Origin: Xiphydria camelus
Taxonomy: Eukaryota; Arthropoda; Insecta; Hymenoptera; Xiphydriidae
Length of the DNA: 64,000 bases
Reading direction: 5' to 3'
Assembly: GCA_963678675.1 (NCBI GenBank)
Contig: OY783199.1
Location: 2,239,501 to 2,303,500 of the forward strand
Position 1 is the first letter of the stretch; each line of letters starts with the position of its first letter. Under the pieces are notes generated by a model. The model made no database searches and was not told the origin of the DNA. It worked only from the letters and a program-made list of their open reading frames with translations. Below are positions 29,801-45,000 of the stretch, in pieces. A program made the position numbers and the translations under genes.

Positions 29801-32800
29801 ACTTCTCCCTTATAGAATCTAACTGCCCGTTTTCTACGAGAGAAGAGCAAAATTATCTCGCGTTTCATTTTACTTAGAGCAGAAAAACGTTACGTGCGAA
29901 ACCTTCGCATCGGACGGGATAATGGGATATACGTGTTTCTCTCTTTTCGACAGAATAACGTGCATGCACCTACCTCTTCAGAGTAAGTGGCTGTACGTCG
30001 GTACGGAACGGGGTAATATCCATGTACTCCACATCGAAACGTTCGTTTTGTCGGGCTACGTGATCAACTGGAACAAAGCTATCGAAGTGTGAGTACTTTC
30101 GATCCTCGTTCAATTCGTTTCGTACCAAATGCGAAGTCCCGGAAATGTTGAATCGGATGAGTTTACCCCGTGCGCCCTTCGACCGTGCGAAATGCTCCCG
30201 TTAAACTTGCCCGCGACAAAGGGGAGGGTCGAATTTACTCTTGCGCGCTTCCAGAGTCACTCTGCTGCGGTTGAACGATCGCCGCAACCCTTTGTTGGAT
30301 CAATCGTTCGAGCTCGGTCACTCCCTTTTATTCTTTGTCGCCAAAAATGCTCGGGTTCGCCCGTGGCCCGAGGTTTTTTTTACCAACCAGTAATCCGTTT
30401 GCATATCGGATGGGGCACCGATCGTTAATCGATGTCCCGTTATGCTTGAATTGTGCACAAGGATGGCAAATATTGGAATATTTAACGAAATTTCTGGTCG
30501 GGGAGAAAAATGCGGCAGTGGGCTACGTCCAAAAAAAAGCGTATCGTGCGAAATTACCCCGACCACTCAGCCCTTATGTTTGCTATCCGTGTAATTTTGT
30601 AGAGCGTTGGTTAATAATCATAACGCCGTCGACACGCTGACCATCAATACGTAACGAAGACGAATGGGAGATTTTTGGGTTAGCCCCTTGCCATCTCGTG
30701 GCAGGGGTTGCCGAGGGGTCGTCTGAAAAATTAAATAACTACCGTGGCTTATTCAGAAACTGTACCCACGAGAGTGAGGGTACCTTTACGCCTTCTCTGG
30801 CGCGAGTATTGTACTTGCGCACATTCTATTCCCGTTTTAAGTTAACTTCTACCTCGAGAGAGTAACGCCTTCGATGGCGAGCCTCGCCGCCGCGGGTCCC
30901 AACTTCTCCGATTACAATGCTAACGCGAACTACCACGCGATAATGTCTTGCAGGTCGAGGAAAACGCATCCCGGCGCGGTTGTACACTTGAGCGATAATC
31001 CTTTAGACATAAGTAAGGTACGCTCGCCCCGGACTTAGAATTTTCAGATGCACTCGCCTACGCGACTGCCCCCGAAGATTAACTTGACCCGTCCGCGTCT
31101 TTTATACAGATGCTCATCGGTTATGAGACGGGTCAGATAGTCTTCTGGGATTTGAAGACGAAAAACGCCGACTACAGATGTCACACGGATGAACCGCTCA
31201 AGTCGATATCCTGGCACCACGAAGGGAAACAGTTTATGTGCAGCCACACCGACGGTTCACTTTCCACCTGGATCGTACGCCAATTGAAACCGGTGAACGT
31301 TACCCACCCACATGGTTCGCACGTATTATATATTACGCAAAATGTCCTGGGCTTTTTTCTTCTCACACCGTCGCTCTCATTTCTCGTTTCAATCGGGAAT
31401 GACATCGTTTGGTATAGATATATTAAGAGACGATCGCTTTAGCACGCGATAAAATGTCGGTTTTGTGTGTGCACAGCAAAAGCAACCAAGGACGGAGAGC
31501 TTGAAGCATGCAAATCCATTCAGAAAGTCGAGTGGAAGCTCTCTAGATCTGGGTAAGGCGTAGATAGCGTAGCGTAGTTATCCCCCTTACACCGTTAATG
31601 TTTTTTTTTCTACGAATAAAAAAGACACGGGTCAGTTGGTCGTTCGGGATATCTGGTAGCTAGAAAAAATTGGTCGGCCTCATCGGGGAAAATTTAAAGC
31701 TCCGAATAAGTCGCGACTAAAGCTCGTGATACAATGCAATAACAACGAGGGGTGGGAGGAAATACCGATAAGCGATAGCTGCTCACGGATGCAGTATGAC
31801 ACAAGGATAGGAATTGAAATACCTGTCGAATATCGGTATTTCCTATTGCTTGTCGTAATTTCCTATTGTACTACGGGCTTTAACGGTTCTGCGCATTTTT
31901 TATGCATATAACTATGGATCTCTGGTTTAAAAAATTGCCTCCGAATATAAAAGGATTTAGCTCAGTTTCACGAGCAAAGTTTCGTAGCGTAGTTTCCCCT
32001 GCACCAATGTGAGGCTGTGGTAGAGTTGTGCCTCCGAATTCGTTCGCTCTGCAGGCGAAACAAATAAAGCTTATATAACTAGCTTTCGAGATACGGCTCG
32101 ATCATAAGTACAGTTGCCACCAGTAAGCAAGTTTTTGGCAATAAATTTTCTTCAAACTAACTTTAGTTCGTATCTATAATTTTCCTCGGAGCGATTCGGA
32201 GCGGTTGTACATCTCGCAATGTTTTATTCCATCATCGTCTTCATCGGCATTCTAAATGCAATGAAAAAGTTGCCGAAAGTTGCCGATCCTAAGTTTCCGG
32301 GGCGATAAATTGAGAGATGCCGAAAACAAAGTAACTTCATTAATTTCATTCTTAACGCTCCAGACTCCTGATTTATAGTCTTCCTTTTAAAATACGCTCG
32401 ATTACGCTCTTTTCGCGTAAGTAGATTCGCAAATCCTGAATAATCTGGGAGGCAGGCTTAATGGATTTACGCTTTTTCGTCGAAATTACTGGAAGCTATT
32501 AATCAAGGGAAAAAAAACAGTGGGTTCGATCGGACGATGTTGGAAATATTAAGGAACTTCTAGAAACTCTCAATCTGGAATTATAAATTGAAAAAAATAT
32601 GATGGAACTACAAGAGGTGTGTTTGCATTCGGGCTTCAAAATGATCATCCCGATTTAACGTTGACTTTTCAATCGTTAAATAGTTTCAACGTCTCGTATC
32701 CATTCTCTACTGTTAGAATTTTTCTTTACAGGCGATAAACAATGAAATATAGGATGTTAAAGAGTAAAGTAAGTAAGCAAACAGTATTACCGTATTGTAC

Positions 32801-33001
32801 GGTACACAGAACTCTAATTTTGGCTCGATTTATTTGTACAAAATATATTTCAATGACGTTGTTGTGCTGTAATGTAATGTATTTCTCGTGAAATCGCTTC
32901 GCTTAAAGACGGTACAACTTTGAAGTGATCCAGGATGAATGTAGAACTCCTAATCGTAGCATAATAATGCGTAATTATTCGAGTAGTTTTGTCGTATAGA
33001 T

Positions 33002-33033
<32 letters not shown>

Positions 33034-36000
33034 GTATATATATTTCCGTATTCTCTCTCTCTAGAATGATCACGGTTACCTTTTGAATAATTATTGGAAG
33101 ATGAAGGTTGCGAAGTTGATCGTACGGAAAGTATAATAAACGTTTGAATGAGCGTTATCGTAACTGCATTTTTTTCTCTCGTATATTCTCTTGTTTTCCA
33201 ACATTGTTTTTCGAAATAACTTCATCCGTGAATAATCGTAATTTTTATGAGTACCCTTCGTATAGTTCCACCATGATTTTGCATAGCACAAATTAGAGGA
33301 AAGAAGACAATCTTAAAGTCTCAAAAAACATTTCTATTTAACCTGTGCTATTTTCAGAAAGAGCTTCTCTTTAGTTGTGGAATAGTTATAGTACTTTTCA
33401 ATTGTATACAAATCACATAAAATTGAAAGATTGTTTAAAAACTCGCCTCTCTAAGAAGGTATCTATTCGGATAGTGATAGAGCTGATGTAAAATATTAGA
33501 ACATCAGTGTGGAAGTGCATCTCTCCAACTTCCCAAAAGCTTGATCATTTGACTAATATCAACATAGGATAATTCCTTTACAATTCGAAAGTCCTTTATC
33601 TCGAATCAACAAGCTTATGCGATGTATTTTTAACCGTGTCCTACTAGAAGATTCGGTAAAATCTAATCAAACCATCAGTGTACCTGCACCCAGATAATTT
33701 TGTACAATGAGTTTTCCTCAACGTTTCGTATCCTCTTTCAGCGAGGCGTATGTTATATTTTCCGGCGGGTTGGCTTACGACACCACCGGAAGAACGCCCA
33801 GCATTACTGTTATCCAAGGAAAGACCACTACGGTTCTAGAGATGGAACATAACGTGGTGGATTTTATAACTCTGTGCGAAAGTCCTTGGACCAGCGGTAC
33901 GCCCTATTTCTTTTCACTTATAATATATTCCCTAAGGAGAATATACATCATATCTACACATCTCATTTCACTTGGTCATACTTGTTCTTCTGGGCTCTAA
34001 TGGCATTTCTATTGGACTTTTTTCTGAGCACTCGGGGAGCAGTTTTCTAATTTTCTTAACGTTATCATTCATCGAAAGTTGGGAAAATGATTTTCGACAC
34101 TTTCCGAAAGCAGCGAATTCAAAGGGCTACAAAGATCGCTCCAACGTAGATTTCCGAATTTTGTTTCGCAGACTTTCAGGAGCCTTATGCGGTGGTCGTA
34201 CTACTGCAGAACGATCTCGTGATCATAGACCTATTGACACCAGGGTTTCCGTGCTTCGAAAATCCGTATCCCATGGATATTCACGAGTCCGCGGTGACCT
34301 GCTGCGCGTATTTTGCGGATTGCCCCTCGGACTTGGTGCCTGCTTTTTATTCGGTCGGCTCAAAGTCTCAGAAGAAAACGGGATTTAGCGAGAGGGAGTG
34401 GCCAATTTCAGGTGGCGAGTGGAGTCCCAATTCCAGCAGTTACAATGAAATCATCCTCACTGGGTAAGATGATAAACTTGCAATGATGATCTTGTATTTT
34501 TTGCTGGACTTTACTGCTTCGACTCTCATGCGGCTTCTTTGACCGTCCATGCGGTTTCTCCATTACTTATGGATCCAGGGTCCCGCCACTTTTCTCTGCC
34601 ATGCGCAGTGGGAGTTCCCAGTAGGATTCGTCTTAATCGCATTGATTAATTATTTCTGTTTGTGCATTCCCTATTTTCAGTTACTTTGCAATACTTATTT
34701 CCCGATCCTTTATGAGCTCATTCCTGAAGAGTCGCGGGATCTATGTTTTGTCTTCCTCACGACCCAATAGTCCATTATCTTTCGATTCACTTGCGGGGAT
34801 AGGCTACTTACTTTACATTAATTTTGTCGAGAGAGTCGCCTGTGCTTGTCTTTTACTTTTCATTGATACAAATATCTACTTTTCCTCTGTCTCGTCTTCT
34901 TATTCGGTCTAAACCACCGTACGTCCCGTCGCAGCCACGCTGACGGCAGCATAAAGTTCTGGGATGCCTCGGCTGGCACGCTGCAAGTCCTCTATAAGCT
35001 GAAAACTGCGAAGCTCTTTGAGAAAAGTAAAACGCGCAGTTTAGACGCCGAGGAAGACCCGCTGGCGGTGCAGTTTATCTTTCTCTGCCCGGAAAGCCGG
35101 AAACTCGCCATTGCCGGGGCCGGGAGGCACGTTATACTGTTTAAATTCAAGAAAGTCGAGAGCATGTCCGAAGTCGTGGTGAGTTCGTTCGCGACGAACA
35201 GAGTTTCCTATATAAAATTAGTTTGCGCGGTTTCAATTGGTACAATTGCTGAGATCGATTCATCCTCTCCCTCGGATTGCAGACACTGGAAATTCCATTC
35301 ACGTTCGATTCCGCGAAGGAACCGGAATGTTCGCCGAATTACGAACAATCCACCACCAGCAATCTCAATAAATCCGAGGAATCTAAGACCCATTCCCTGG
35401 AATACAGTTATCCGCTGAAAGTTAAGAGCGGCTTGCAAAAGAGGGCCGCTGGCTTTCAGGCCACGTTAATCTGCTTGACGCCCTGGGTCAACGGGGAACA
35501 GCCTGAAAATATTACAGCACTCAGCTTGAACTCTTCGTACGGCCTGTAAGTGTTTATATGTATGGCGTGCCAATCACTTATTACCGTATACTTGCCATGT
35601 ATTGACCCGTTTGACAGTGAGCCAAACTGCGGAACTGACTGGTGAAATATACGGATGGATCGATATCAACCCTAAAATAAAACTAAACGTTCGCAGTAAT
35701 CTTACATGTTAGACTACGAGAGCCAGAAACGTTCTTTTACTCATATATTTGTACTCTCATATATTTTCTACGGCTCAAATATCCGACGTCAACATATAGA
35801 TGGATTGATATTGCACATATAATTTAATTTTAGAAAACGTTTTTGTCCTATGCGAGGAGGAAAATTTATGACTTTCCAGATTGTCTTATGGAAGCGAGGC
35901 GGGACTGGTGATCGTGGATATTGTACAAAAGGTTTCCCTGCTCGTGATGAGTACCGCCGATTTGTGCAGCTCCTCCGATCCCTACCAGCGTGCCCTGCGC

Positions 36001-39000
36001 AGCCCGAAGCGCCAGGATGAATCGAAACGGGAGAACGACGACAAGGCCAGAAGTCCGAGCATAGATCAGGTAAAATGTACTTCCATTTTCTCTAATTTAA
36101 CAGAAACACTTCACGTATTTCTTGCATATACCCCGTCCTGATACGTGGATGTCCCGAGAGACTTTGCAAACTCGCGTTCCTTCTGACGCACAAAGAATTT
36201 TAGGAACGTTTTGTAGAGGGAGGAAGGAAAATCTCGGTCAATTTCAGGCTGAGGGCATCGACAAATTTTCAGGCAACGTACTGTCACACATTTATTTTGG
36301 AATGTTTTTATTTATGCATTCTTTTCCTGTCGTGGATTCTGCGAAATTATGGTACATTTCGCAAATTGTTTATATTGAGATGCCAGGTACTCCGTTGCAC
36401 TGTATGGGAACGGACCGAGTTTGGGAACATGTACTGCGATTCGAAATTTAGGTCTTTTTGGCTCGATGAAATACTGATAAGGAACCGAACTACAAAATGT
36501 AGTTTTTAAGAAACGCATTTTATAGATCAATTTCTTCAATCAGTCAAATTGATGATCGCTTTTGAGGAGAATGATAACTTTGATTTTTTCTTCTAATAAT
36601 TGAAATATCTACGTATTTTCATTCGCGAGAATGTCGGCGGCAATTATCGGTCAAACTTGTCATTTTCCATGTGCCAAGAACTCGAGGTGGTTGTATTTAT
36701 TTTGTTTATTAGGACAGTTTGTAAGTATTTATACGGGATCACTAATATAGAGTTGTGATTTTGAATAACTCCTCCGTTTGGAATATAATTAATTTTACCA
36801 TTTTTTTTAATGATACCCATATTTCTCTCAATATGAAATTCTTTAAAACTAGATTAAATATTGTGTTTATAATTTTATCGACAGGGTAGATCTAAGAAAT
36901 GATAAAATTGTCTGGTAAAGTCCGATGATCCTAAACACTTTAATAGAACGGATAATAACAGAAGCACTAATGCACTTAGAACGGTCAGTGAAAGAAGTAC
37001 AGTGTATAGCTGAAAAGCACAGATCGCTTGAAATCCGCGTCAATTTGAAATTGGGCTTGTTCGGTTTATCCCACAAATTTGTTTATTTGACGAGTTTTAT
37101 GGCTTCAAGTCCTCATCGCTTTGCAATGCACTTCTGTATGCTGCATTTAGCTGCTCTTAGTCCAGTTTAATATCGAATTAGTGAAAATCGAAAAAGTGGT
37201 CGCCATCAACAAGTCGGAAACAGAACTGTCGTTAACGTCACTGAGTCGGCTTTGAAAATAAGACGAAAAGCACTCTTTTCGCGTGAAATTTGAAACGAGG
37301 ATAGTGGCCGCTGTTTTCTAGTCGATTAGCGGATACGTCTTTGACGATTTGATGATTGCATTCGACAAATTTTGTATTTATATGGAAATCCAACAATACA
37401 AATTAACTCTTTTGCAGTCTATGACGCACACATATGCATGCGATATTCAGCATTTATAGTAGAGTTAATTAGCAACGAGTTTATTTGCATTTTCATAGGC
37501 ATTATCAACTTGGTGGTGGTAGATTGGATGAAACATACGAGGAATAGGACGTATCGTGTTAAACAATTTCTTTGGTTCTTAGTTCTAGATAATATCTTTC
37601 GGATGTGTAAAAGTACACGAGCACCACTTTCCTGGTGACAATGTAAAGCCAAAGTCGATATCAAACTAACTCACCTGATCGACTACATCTTATTTTACTT
37701 CATCTTTTCATTAGAGCAGTGATATAAATAATAGACTATGAATAGAAAGAAATACCTACTTCTATCGAGGAATTAGTAAATGCTTCGTAGTATTTACTCC
37801 TCGATATGAATAAGGTCTACTTACCCGTTCCACGAAGTAAATACTACAGGACATTTTCCAATATCTCGAGAATAGAATTAAATATCATTTATGTTCGTAC
37901 TGCCTAATGCCTAATATGAACCGAACACTTTCCTGAGGTTCGTTAGATTTATTAGAAATGAAATACAATCTGAATAAATATAAATTTAGATAATTTTTTT
38001 TAATGTAACAGTCATAACGTTCATAGAGTCGCGAAATTAGCATTGCCCTTGCATCGTGCAAATTTAATTTTGCTACGTAATTTAGCCAGAAAGGATAAAA
38101 CTGCGAGTGTTAAGTCGTCGATAAAGTGAAATCTTTTAAGGGGCTACAGAAAATGGTTTTATTTCATATACCTCGTTTCGGTATCCTTTCGCCTTCTGCC
38201 TTCATTCTATTGATATGAAAAATGATTGCAGTTTTTTTTATAAACGATCATTTTGTGCGTATATTTCTTTGATTTCTTCGATAACTGCACATTGCAATCA
38301 GCTCTGCGCGAATAATGTCTACACGTAGGTTGTACCGTGATACGAGGTGAAACGTGTTTTCTACAATATTTATCATATTTTCATCACATGACTCTCGAAA
38401 ATTAGAGGAATACGTATGACAGCCAGAACAACGATAACGGTAATGGACGACAAAGCTAGCAAACGAATTCGTCTTTTGCATGATCGCAGATTACAAACTA
38501 ACTAACAATGTTACGTTTATATATAGATTATAGAAATAATCTTTTCTTTCATTTCGTTACCTCGTTTTTTTCGTAGTCTGCAAAGCGACGAGCCAGTCGT
38601 CGATTTGAATTCATCTACATACGTATTTGCGAACCGTTCGTTCGTTATAGCTTTTAGACGAATTATTCGAATTAGGCGTTGGTACTTTACAATATCAGTA
38701 GACATAAAGGCACGTGCCTTTTTTAATTATAATCATAGAAAAAGTGGGATTGAGCATGATAGAACGGGTAGCGGTAGAACTGGTTAAAACTCAGTATGGA
38801 AAATGCTGTTCGCCAGTAGAGCGGAGTATAAGATTATTATCGTAACATAAATCAATGTCTTCTCTTCACTTCGACATATTTAAGTGTATATTATTTCCCA
38901 CACATCAAACGACTGAACCAAGGCGTGAGCGAGTAAGGCAAAAAGTATAATCATTTTTCCATGTCGAGGCGTATCTAGAAAAGACGTAAGATTCAGAAAC

Positions 39001-42000
39001 AATTTCTCCCTTCCAAACTGAGTTTTTGTAGGTCTCTAGAGATATAATTAGACATAGCTCCCCTTTGAAATTTTGCGAATGCTTTGCTCAGATATAACAA
39101 GTTCAGAAAAATAAATACTTACGTGAAGTAAAATGCAAACGTTACGTAGGTACACTACGGCAGTTCTTTTGTTCAAATTTAATAAGAACGTCGACTACAA
39201 AACTCCAGTTAATCTAAATTTCACGTTCAGGAGACATACGTCAACGGCATTACTTTTTCCGTGTGTGCAAATGACGGGCGGTGAAAGCTTATCATCGGTA
39301 GTTATGCAACGGAGTGTATTTAGTCGTTGTATTCTTGCGGTATACACTTGCATGTGCATCGTGTCGTGAACCTACATATAGATATTCTTTGTGTTGCATA
39401 CGCGGTGAACGCGCTGCTCTATTCCGACAATAGCTCTTTGTTCCGTTGATATTTGCATTATGGTGTGATCTCTGTAAATTTTGTATGCATACGCAAATTT
39501 TACGAAAGACAGGGGGATTCGCTGGTCTAATCAGACAAACACTTCTTGGTTGAGGATGGAGCATTCTTCGTTGCCTCGTTGTCCGAACAGTTCAATTTTT
39601 TTACTGTGCCAAATAGTAGTGGGTCACAGGTTTTTCCTATATTACGATGGCGAGTATCAAACTCATTGTACTACTCTTTAGAGAAGGAGACTCCTCTTGT
39701 TTCCTCGGACTCTCTAAAAAGGCGTATAATAAATTTTAAATATCCGTGTCGTACACAGTTTAAGTAAGCATATTGTCAATTTAAAAAAAAAGCAACATTT
39801 ATATTATAATAGATTTTACAACAAAAGAGAGACCATCATCGGAGATGACCGGAATTCCAGCACGTTGTTTGGTTCTAATCGTCCGACATTGGCTACTGTG
39901 CCAGGTCACGGATTGTTATAGGTCTTTCCTGTTTAGGATGTCAAGTATAAAGCTTATCATACTCCTCCTTGGACTCGGCAGAACGGTATTAACAGGTGAT
40001 TCGATTGATCAGTTAATTAGCGGTAGTTTGACGGCAGTTATTGCTTCTAGAGTCGATTCCACAATAGTAGAAGTCGTCGATGATGGAGTACTTGTCTTTT
40101 AGCCAGACACGATGATCCCTCTGCTACTTTTCAGCCTACACCAAGTGTCTTTGCTACGTATTGTATGTATATCGTGGTATCTCGCAGCAGTATTCGCAAA
40201 AAAAACAGTAAGCCCTCCGCATAATTATTCCCATTACGTATTATTCCTCACCCATCAACCCCTCAGAAAGCGCTTCAGTTGCAAGACCCAATGTTTCAGG
40301 ACTGCAGTGATATCGTATATGGCATATATACGTGACACACCGTCTTTCATCTCTGTTGAAAAGCCTTCCTTTTATTTCCTAGATTTGTCTCGCTCGTGTC
40401 GAGAAGAACGGCAAGACGAAGTACTTAGACACCTTCGAAATCGAAACGTAGAGATCTTCGTGTTCAAGGAAGAGATTTCGAGAGAGTCATCTCTATGAGC
40501 ATCTTAGGTCTCTTTTAATGAATTGACGATATCATTGTGTTTTTCGCCTCACGCTCTAGGGTCGACCGCGCAAGATACATTCAGAGTCTGCACTCTTCTG
40601 GTATTCGCGCGGTCTGCACATTTCCACGATGAACCAAAACATTAGAGAAAATCTGGGAATTGACAAGTGGCCGCCGTATATTGTGTTTGCGATATTTCTC
40701 GATATCGCGAGTTCCCGTTTCTTCGAATACTCGTCGCGCTTTCTCACTAGATTCTTCTAGACACGCGAAAATTTATCTCGCGATTCTTGCAATAAAAAAT
40801 TTGAGATTGCCACACACGAATCTTCGGCTCTCTTTGCAATACAGGGTAAAACATAATGCACTGGCCTCGTACCGTAACTGGTACGTAATACGTACACCGA
40901 ATAAAAGAAGTCGGCGAGGAAATATCGTTAGCTTAGCAATTAGATATTGCCCCATGATACTAAAAATCGCTACATATTTTAATATCGTGCAATATTTTCA
41001 TTGCTGGATTGACGATAATTTGTCTCACTCACACGTCCATTCCAATGGAACTAGAATGATTATTGGCAATGCAGTGGGGCGATAGAGATGATTTATGTAT
41101 GTGGCATTAGCTTGGAAAGTATTGAACTTGCTTCTATATTACATCCTTTTTGTTTCCTTACGAACTGATTGACTGTGCACGGTATATATGCGCCCGCTAG
41201 ATCCATCAGAGTCAACGAGAAATGATAACGGAATCAGAGCCTGTAGTAGCACCAGTAGAAGATATGGCTTCCCTCTCCTTTCATCATCCTCAGCAGCAGG
41301 TGCACCAGCCCCCAATTCACGAGGATTGTCACGGTGTGAACAGTGATCAGAAAGAGAACACGGAAGAGCACCTCGGCGAAGCACCGAAGGCGAGCGCGCC
41401 CGCGGCCGAAGATGAGACACGGAAGAAGTACAGTTGGAAGGGTTTCAGCTTCAAGAGACAACTGAGCAAGGTCGACCTCAAAATCAAAGACACCTTTGCC
41501 ACTTCTTCAGCCTCCTCGCTCAATGGGGTACTTGCACGCTTTCTACCATGGAACGCTTGACGTGTGATACACCACGTGTGAAATCGTCGAGGGGTATCAC
41601 AAGAGTAGTTCCTTTGTTGTAGCGATTGCTGTGGTTTGGAAACGAAGTTTAGTTTCTTTTTAGTCGAACGGATGATCGGCATTTTTGTCGTTGCATTTGC
41701 ATTCTTAAACCGTTAAGCATTTTCTGCTGACGACTACCCTGGATATTAGAGCTAGCAGAATATTGCGTTAGAATGCTTTAGAGTAGTGTTATTCTTTGTC
41801 CGAGAAAAAGGCTGCCGATCTTCTTTTTTTTACTCCCATCAACGAATCGAGGATCCTGGATCGACAACCAGTTGGATAATTCTCGTCGGTAGCATCCGTT
41901 TGCCTCGCAATGAAGCGCTACCCGATTTGAGGATATTTCAACCGGTTGTTGCTCCGGCGTCTTCACAGTTCTAGAAAAGTTCGCCACCCTGTGAATCGCG

Positions 42001-45000
42001 CGAGACGAGACCCAGCGGCCGCACGAGCGCGCGAAATCGCGAGACTTCATGCGAGTATCCCATTGCCAGCAGGCAGGCAGTAACAATCAAAAGCGGACTG
42101 CTGTATTTTACAACTATCCAGCGGAGAGTCCGCGATCTTTGTCGCCGGTCGAGAGTGTCGATTCGGGATCATCTAACTCGCCGGACGCGGCCGACGAGAA
42201 ACTCCTGCCCAGTCTGGAGACCGGGACTGGTCTGGTCGACGTTGAGACCGAGAGGAGCAGGAAGCTCGACGATGAGAGCGTCACTGTGGCGGCGACGGAA
42301 GCCGTGCGACCCGCCAATCTTCCGCTATTCGACGAGTGCCATAAACCGCCGCGGCCGAAGCGCGCGGCCAAGGGAAAGTTGCAGAAAAGAGAGGCGCGTT
42401 TGTTGTCGGTGCCGAATATAAGATATCAAAAGAACGACGGGACGTTATGCAACCTTAGATGCGAGGATTCCTCGGAGTCCTTTGCCGGAAATCTTATGAG
42501 AAGATTCAGTAAGTGTTTATATGACATCAGTATAACGCAGTGTTATTGTATCGCTCGTGTGTCCTTAGCGATGAGATTCGTCTTAGAGTTTTCTATCGTC
42601 GTGCAATTTAAGATTAGCATATCAAATACGGAGCGTAAGTAAGTCTTGCTTTTCAATTTTTTCTTTCGTTTTTCTTCGTTTAGTTTTTTCTCGTTCTTTT
42701 TATACATATTAACTAACCCAATAATTCATTCATGTGGGCGACGAGAAAGACGATCGTTCATCTTTTTATCATTGGTTTCGTGACGACGGTGTAATTGATC
42801 CTCGCGTTCATTTCAATTTTCTTTTTCATTTTGGGAACGTATTTAGGAAACTGCGATCGAGACGTGTGGATAGCATTGAGAGATGGAAAGTTGGGGTATG
42901 TGGAATAATGAGAGAGTCCTTTTTTTTCTGTGTTTGGGGGGGATTCACATTTTAATATCGCTTATATAAGCGGTACCCGGGTCACGACATATCTTTAATT
43001 ACATTTTTCTTTGGCTCTTTATTGGAGGGAAGGCCTAGGATGCTCGTAGATTCGTTCGTATCGTGATCTAGTGACGTATAGAACATATTTAAGAGGCTAG
43101 GAAGTGAAGTAGAACAAGCAATAAACCAGTCGAAATGTATTGTATCAGTGACAATTACATTCCTTTTCAACATAGACGAATTAATGTCCATCCACTTGAT
43201 TTACTTCAATTCTAAGTCACTCTTTCATATAGCAGAGATGCTCCCTACATCGTTAACTGGAAGTTTGGAAAATTCGAAATAGGTAGAGAGGCGCAAACTT
43301 TCTTCAATATAACTTCGATCGCATATAAAAAGAACAACGTACGTTTCTTTATTTTTGATGGTGAGGTTTCCCGGTTCATTGAAACCCTTCCAACAGTTTA
43401 CTCTTTCAGTCGTATAATTCACTCGAACTAAAAATCCTTTTAGGTCTCAGTTTGTTTTCAAAGATGAATCCTGAAGGAAAAGGATGTACAAGTTTCGTTG
43501 GTAATTCCGGTATGTCAGCTTCCCCTTTGAGGCTTTCTCGCTCCTTTCGCGAACCTAACCAGCCGCCAATAATAAAACACTACTGCTTTGCTCGTCAATT
43601 AACGTCTACGTATTCGCGTGTGTATGTGGGTGTACAGCTTAATCAACTCGTGACGCTACGCTTCGACAAGAGATTTTCCCTTTTCGGGGAATCGTGCAAT
43701 GAATAATGAAATGTTTATGTGAAATGAATCAACATGACCACTTATCCTGCCACCCGTGCAAGATGTAGAGTCTTTTATAATAGTCAGTCAATCAGTTCCT
43801 TCGAAGGCAAGTCAAAGCTCGAAATATCATTCTCTCGGCCGCTTATTGATTAAAGCAATCACAAACGATAGTACTAGGCCATATACATACATGTTTATTA
43901 TGCATGCCAATATTAACGTCGGGTCTACAGAAGAGTGCAGACAATCGAAAGAGTACTTGGAAGAAACCCGTTGCATATGTTCGGTATTGGAAACTGCAGG
44001 AAAGCAGCGTGCACTAACAGAGATTTAGGGGGTGTCTACATTTCTTTGGAAGGAAAGCAAAAAGGAAAATAATAAATTTACTGAATATCTTACAGAATGC
44101 AATTATAATTAAATATTTCCACTTCAAGCAGAGCCATAGCGATGCGTAAGGTAAGGTTGGTACTATTCCAATCAACTTTAACCACGTTTATCTTGTTACC
44201 TAGGAACTTTTGGTCTACCTTGGTACTACCCTTTTTTATAGATTAAAATGTGATATTCAAAAAAGTGTTACACTAACTTGGTCAAAATTTCATAGGTAAC
44301 GAGATAATAGTATTTAAAGCAGATCAAGTACCACTTTATCATAAGCAGTTGTATTTATCACACTAGGGAAATAATTTCTGGCTTGCTTTGCAATTGGCAA
44401 TTAACTTAGTTAATGCCTAATCCCAAATGTCAATGGTCTACGTCGAATCAATATTTTTCAAAGTTCCTCTGATTTCTTTCAACTCCCAATTACGCATGTC
44501 GCACATTCTGTACTTTCGGATCACGCTTCTTTTCTCACCTCCAATATTTTGTATGCAACTAAGAGTCTCTCGTTCAATATATCGAATCAATGACGAATAG
44601 TAGACACCTTAATTTTGCCATCTCCCCTTTTTCCCCTTTTTACAGCGCAATGTGAAGCTTCAATTGGGATTTCATTTTTCTGCTTTTCGATATCGCGCTT
44701 TAGCATACATACATATGTACGCGCAGCCTATGCATATGGCGATTCGTGCAACATGTCACTTTTACTTTTCTTCATTTTCCCTTTCGAACGGCAATCGAAA
44801 CGGCTTCCGCGTATACTTCATTTCCGTTCCTACAAACACTACATGTCGTATAACGTGCAATAATTGGGGAAAAGCGATCCTCTTACGATGTGAAGAATCC
44901 GTCGCTCGACGGTTTTTTGTCTTTTGTGATTCCGCAGTCGTTGCGCAAGGAAGGGTGAGAGGAGAAGATTGTATTTTGACGCTTTTTCAGGTTCAAATCA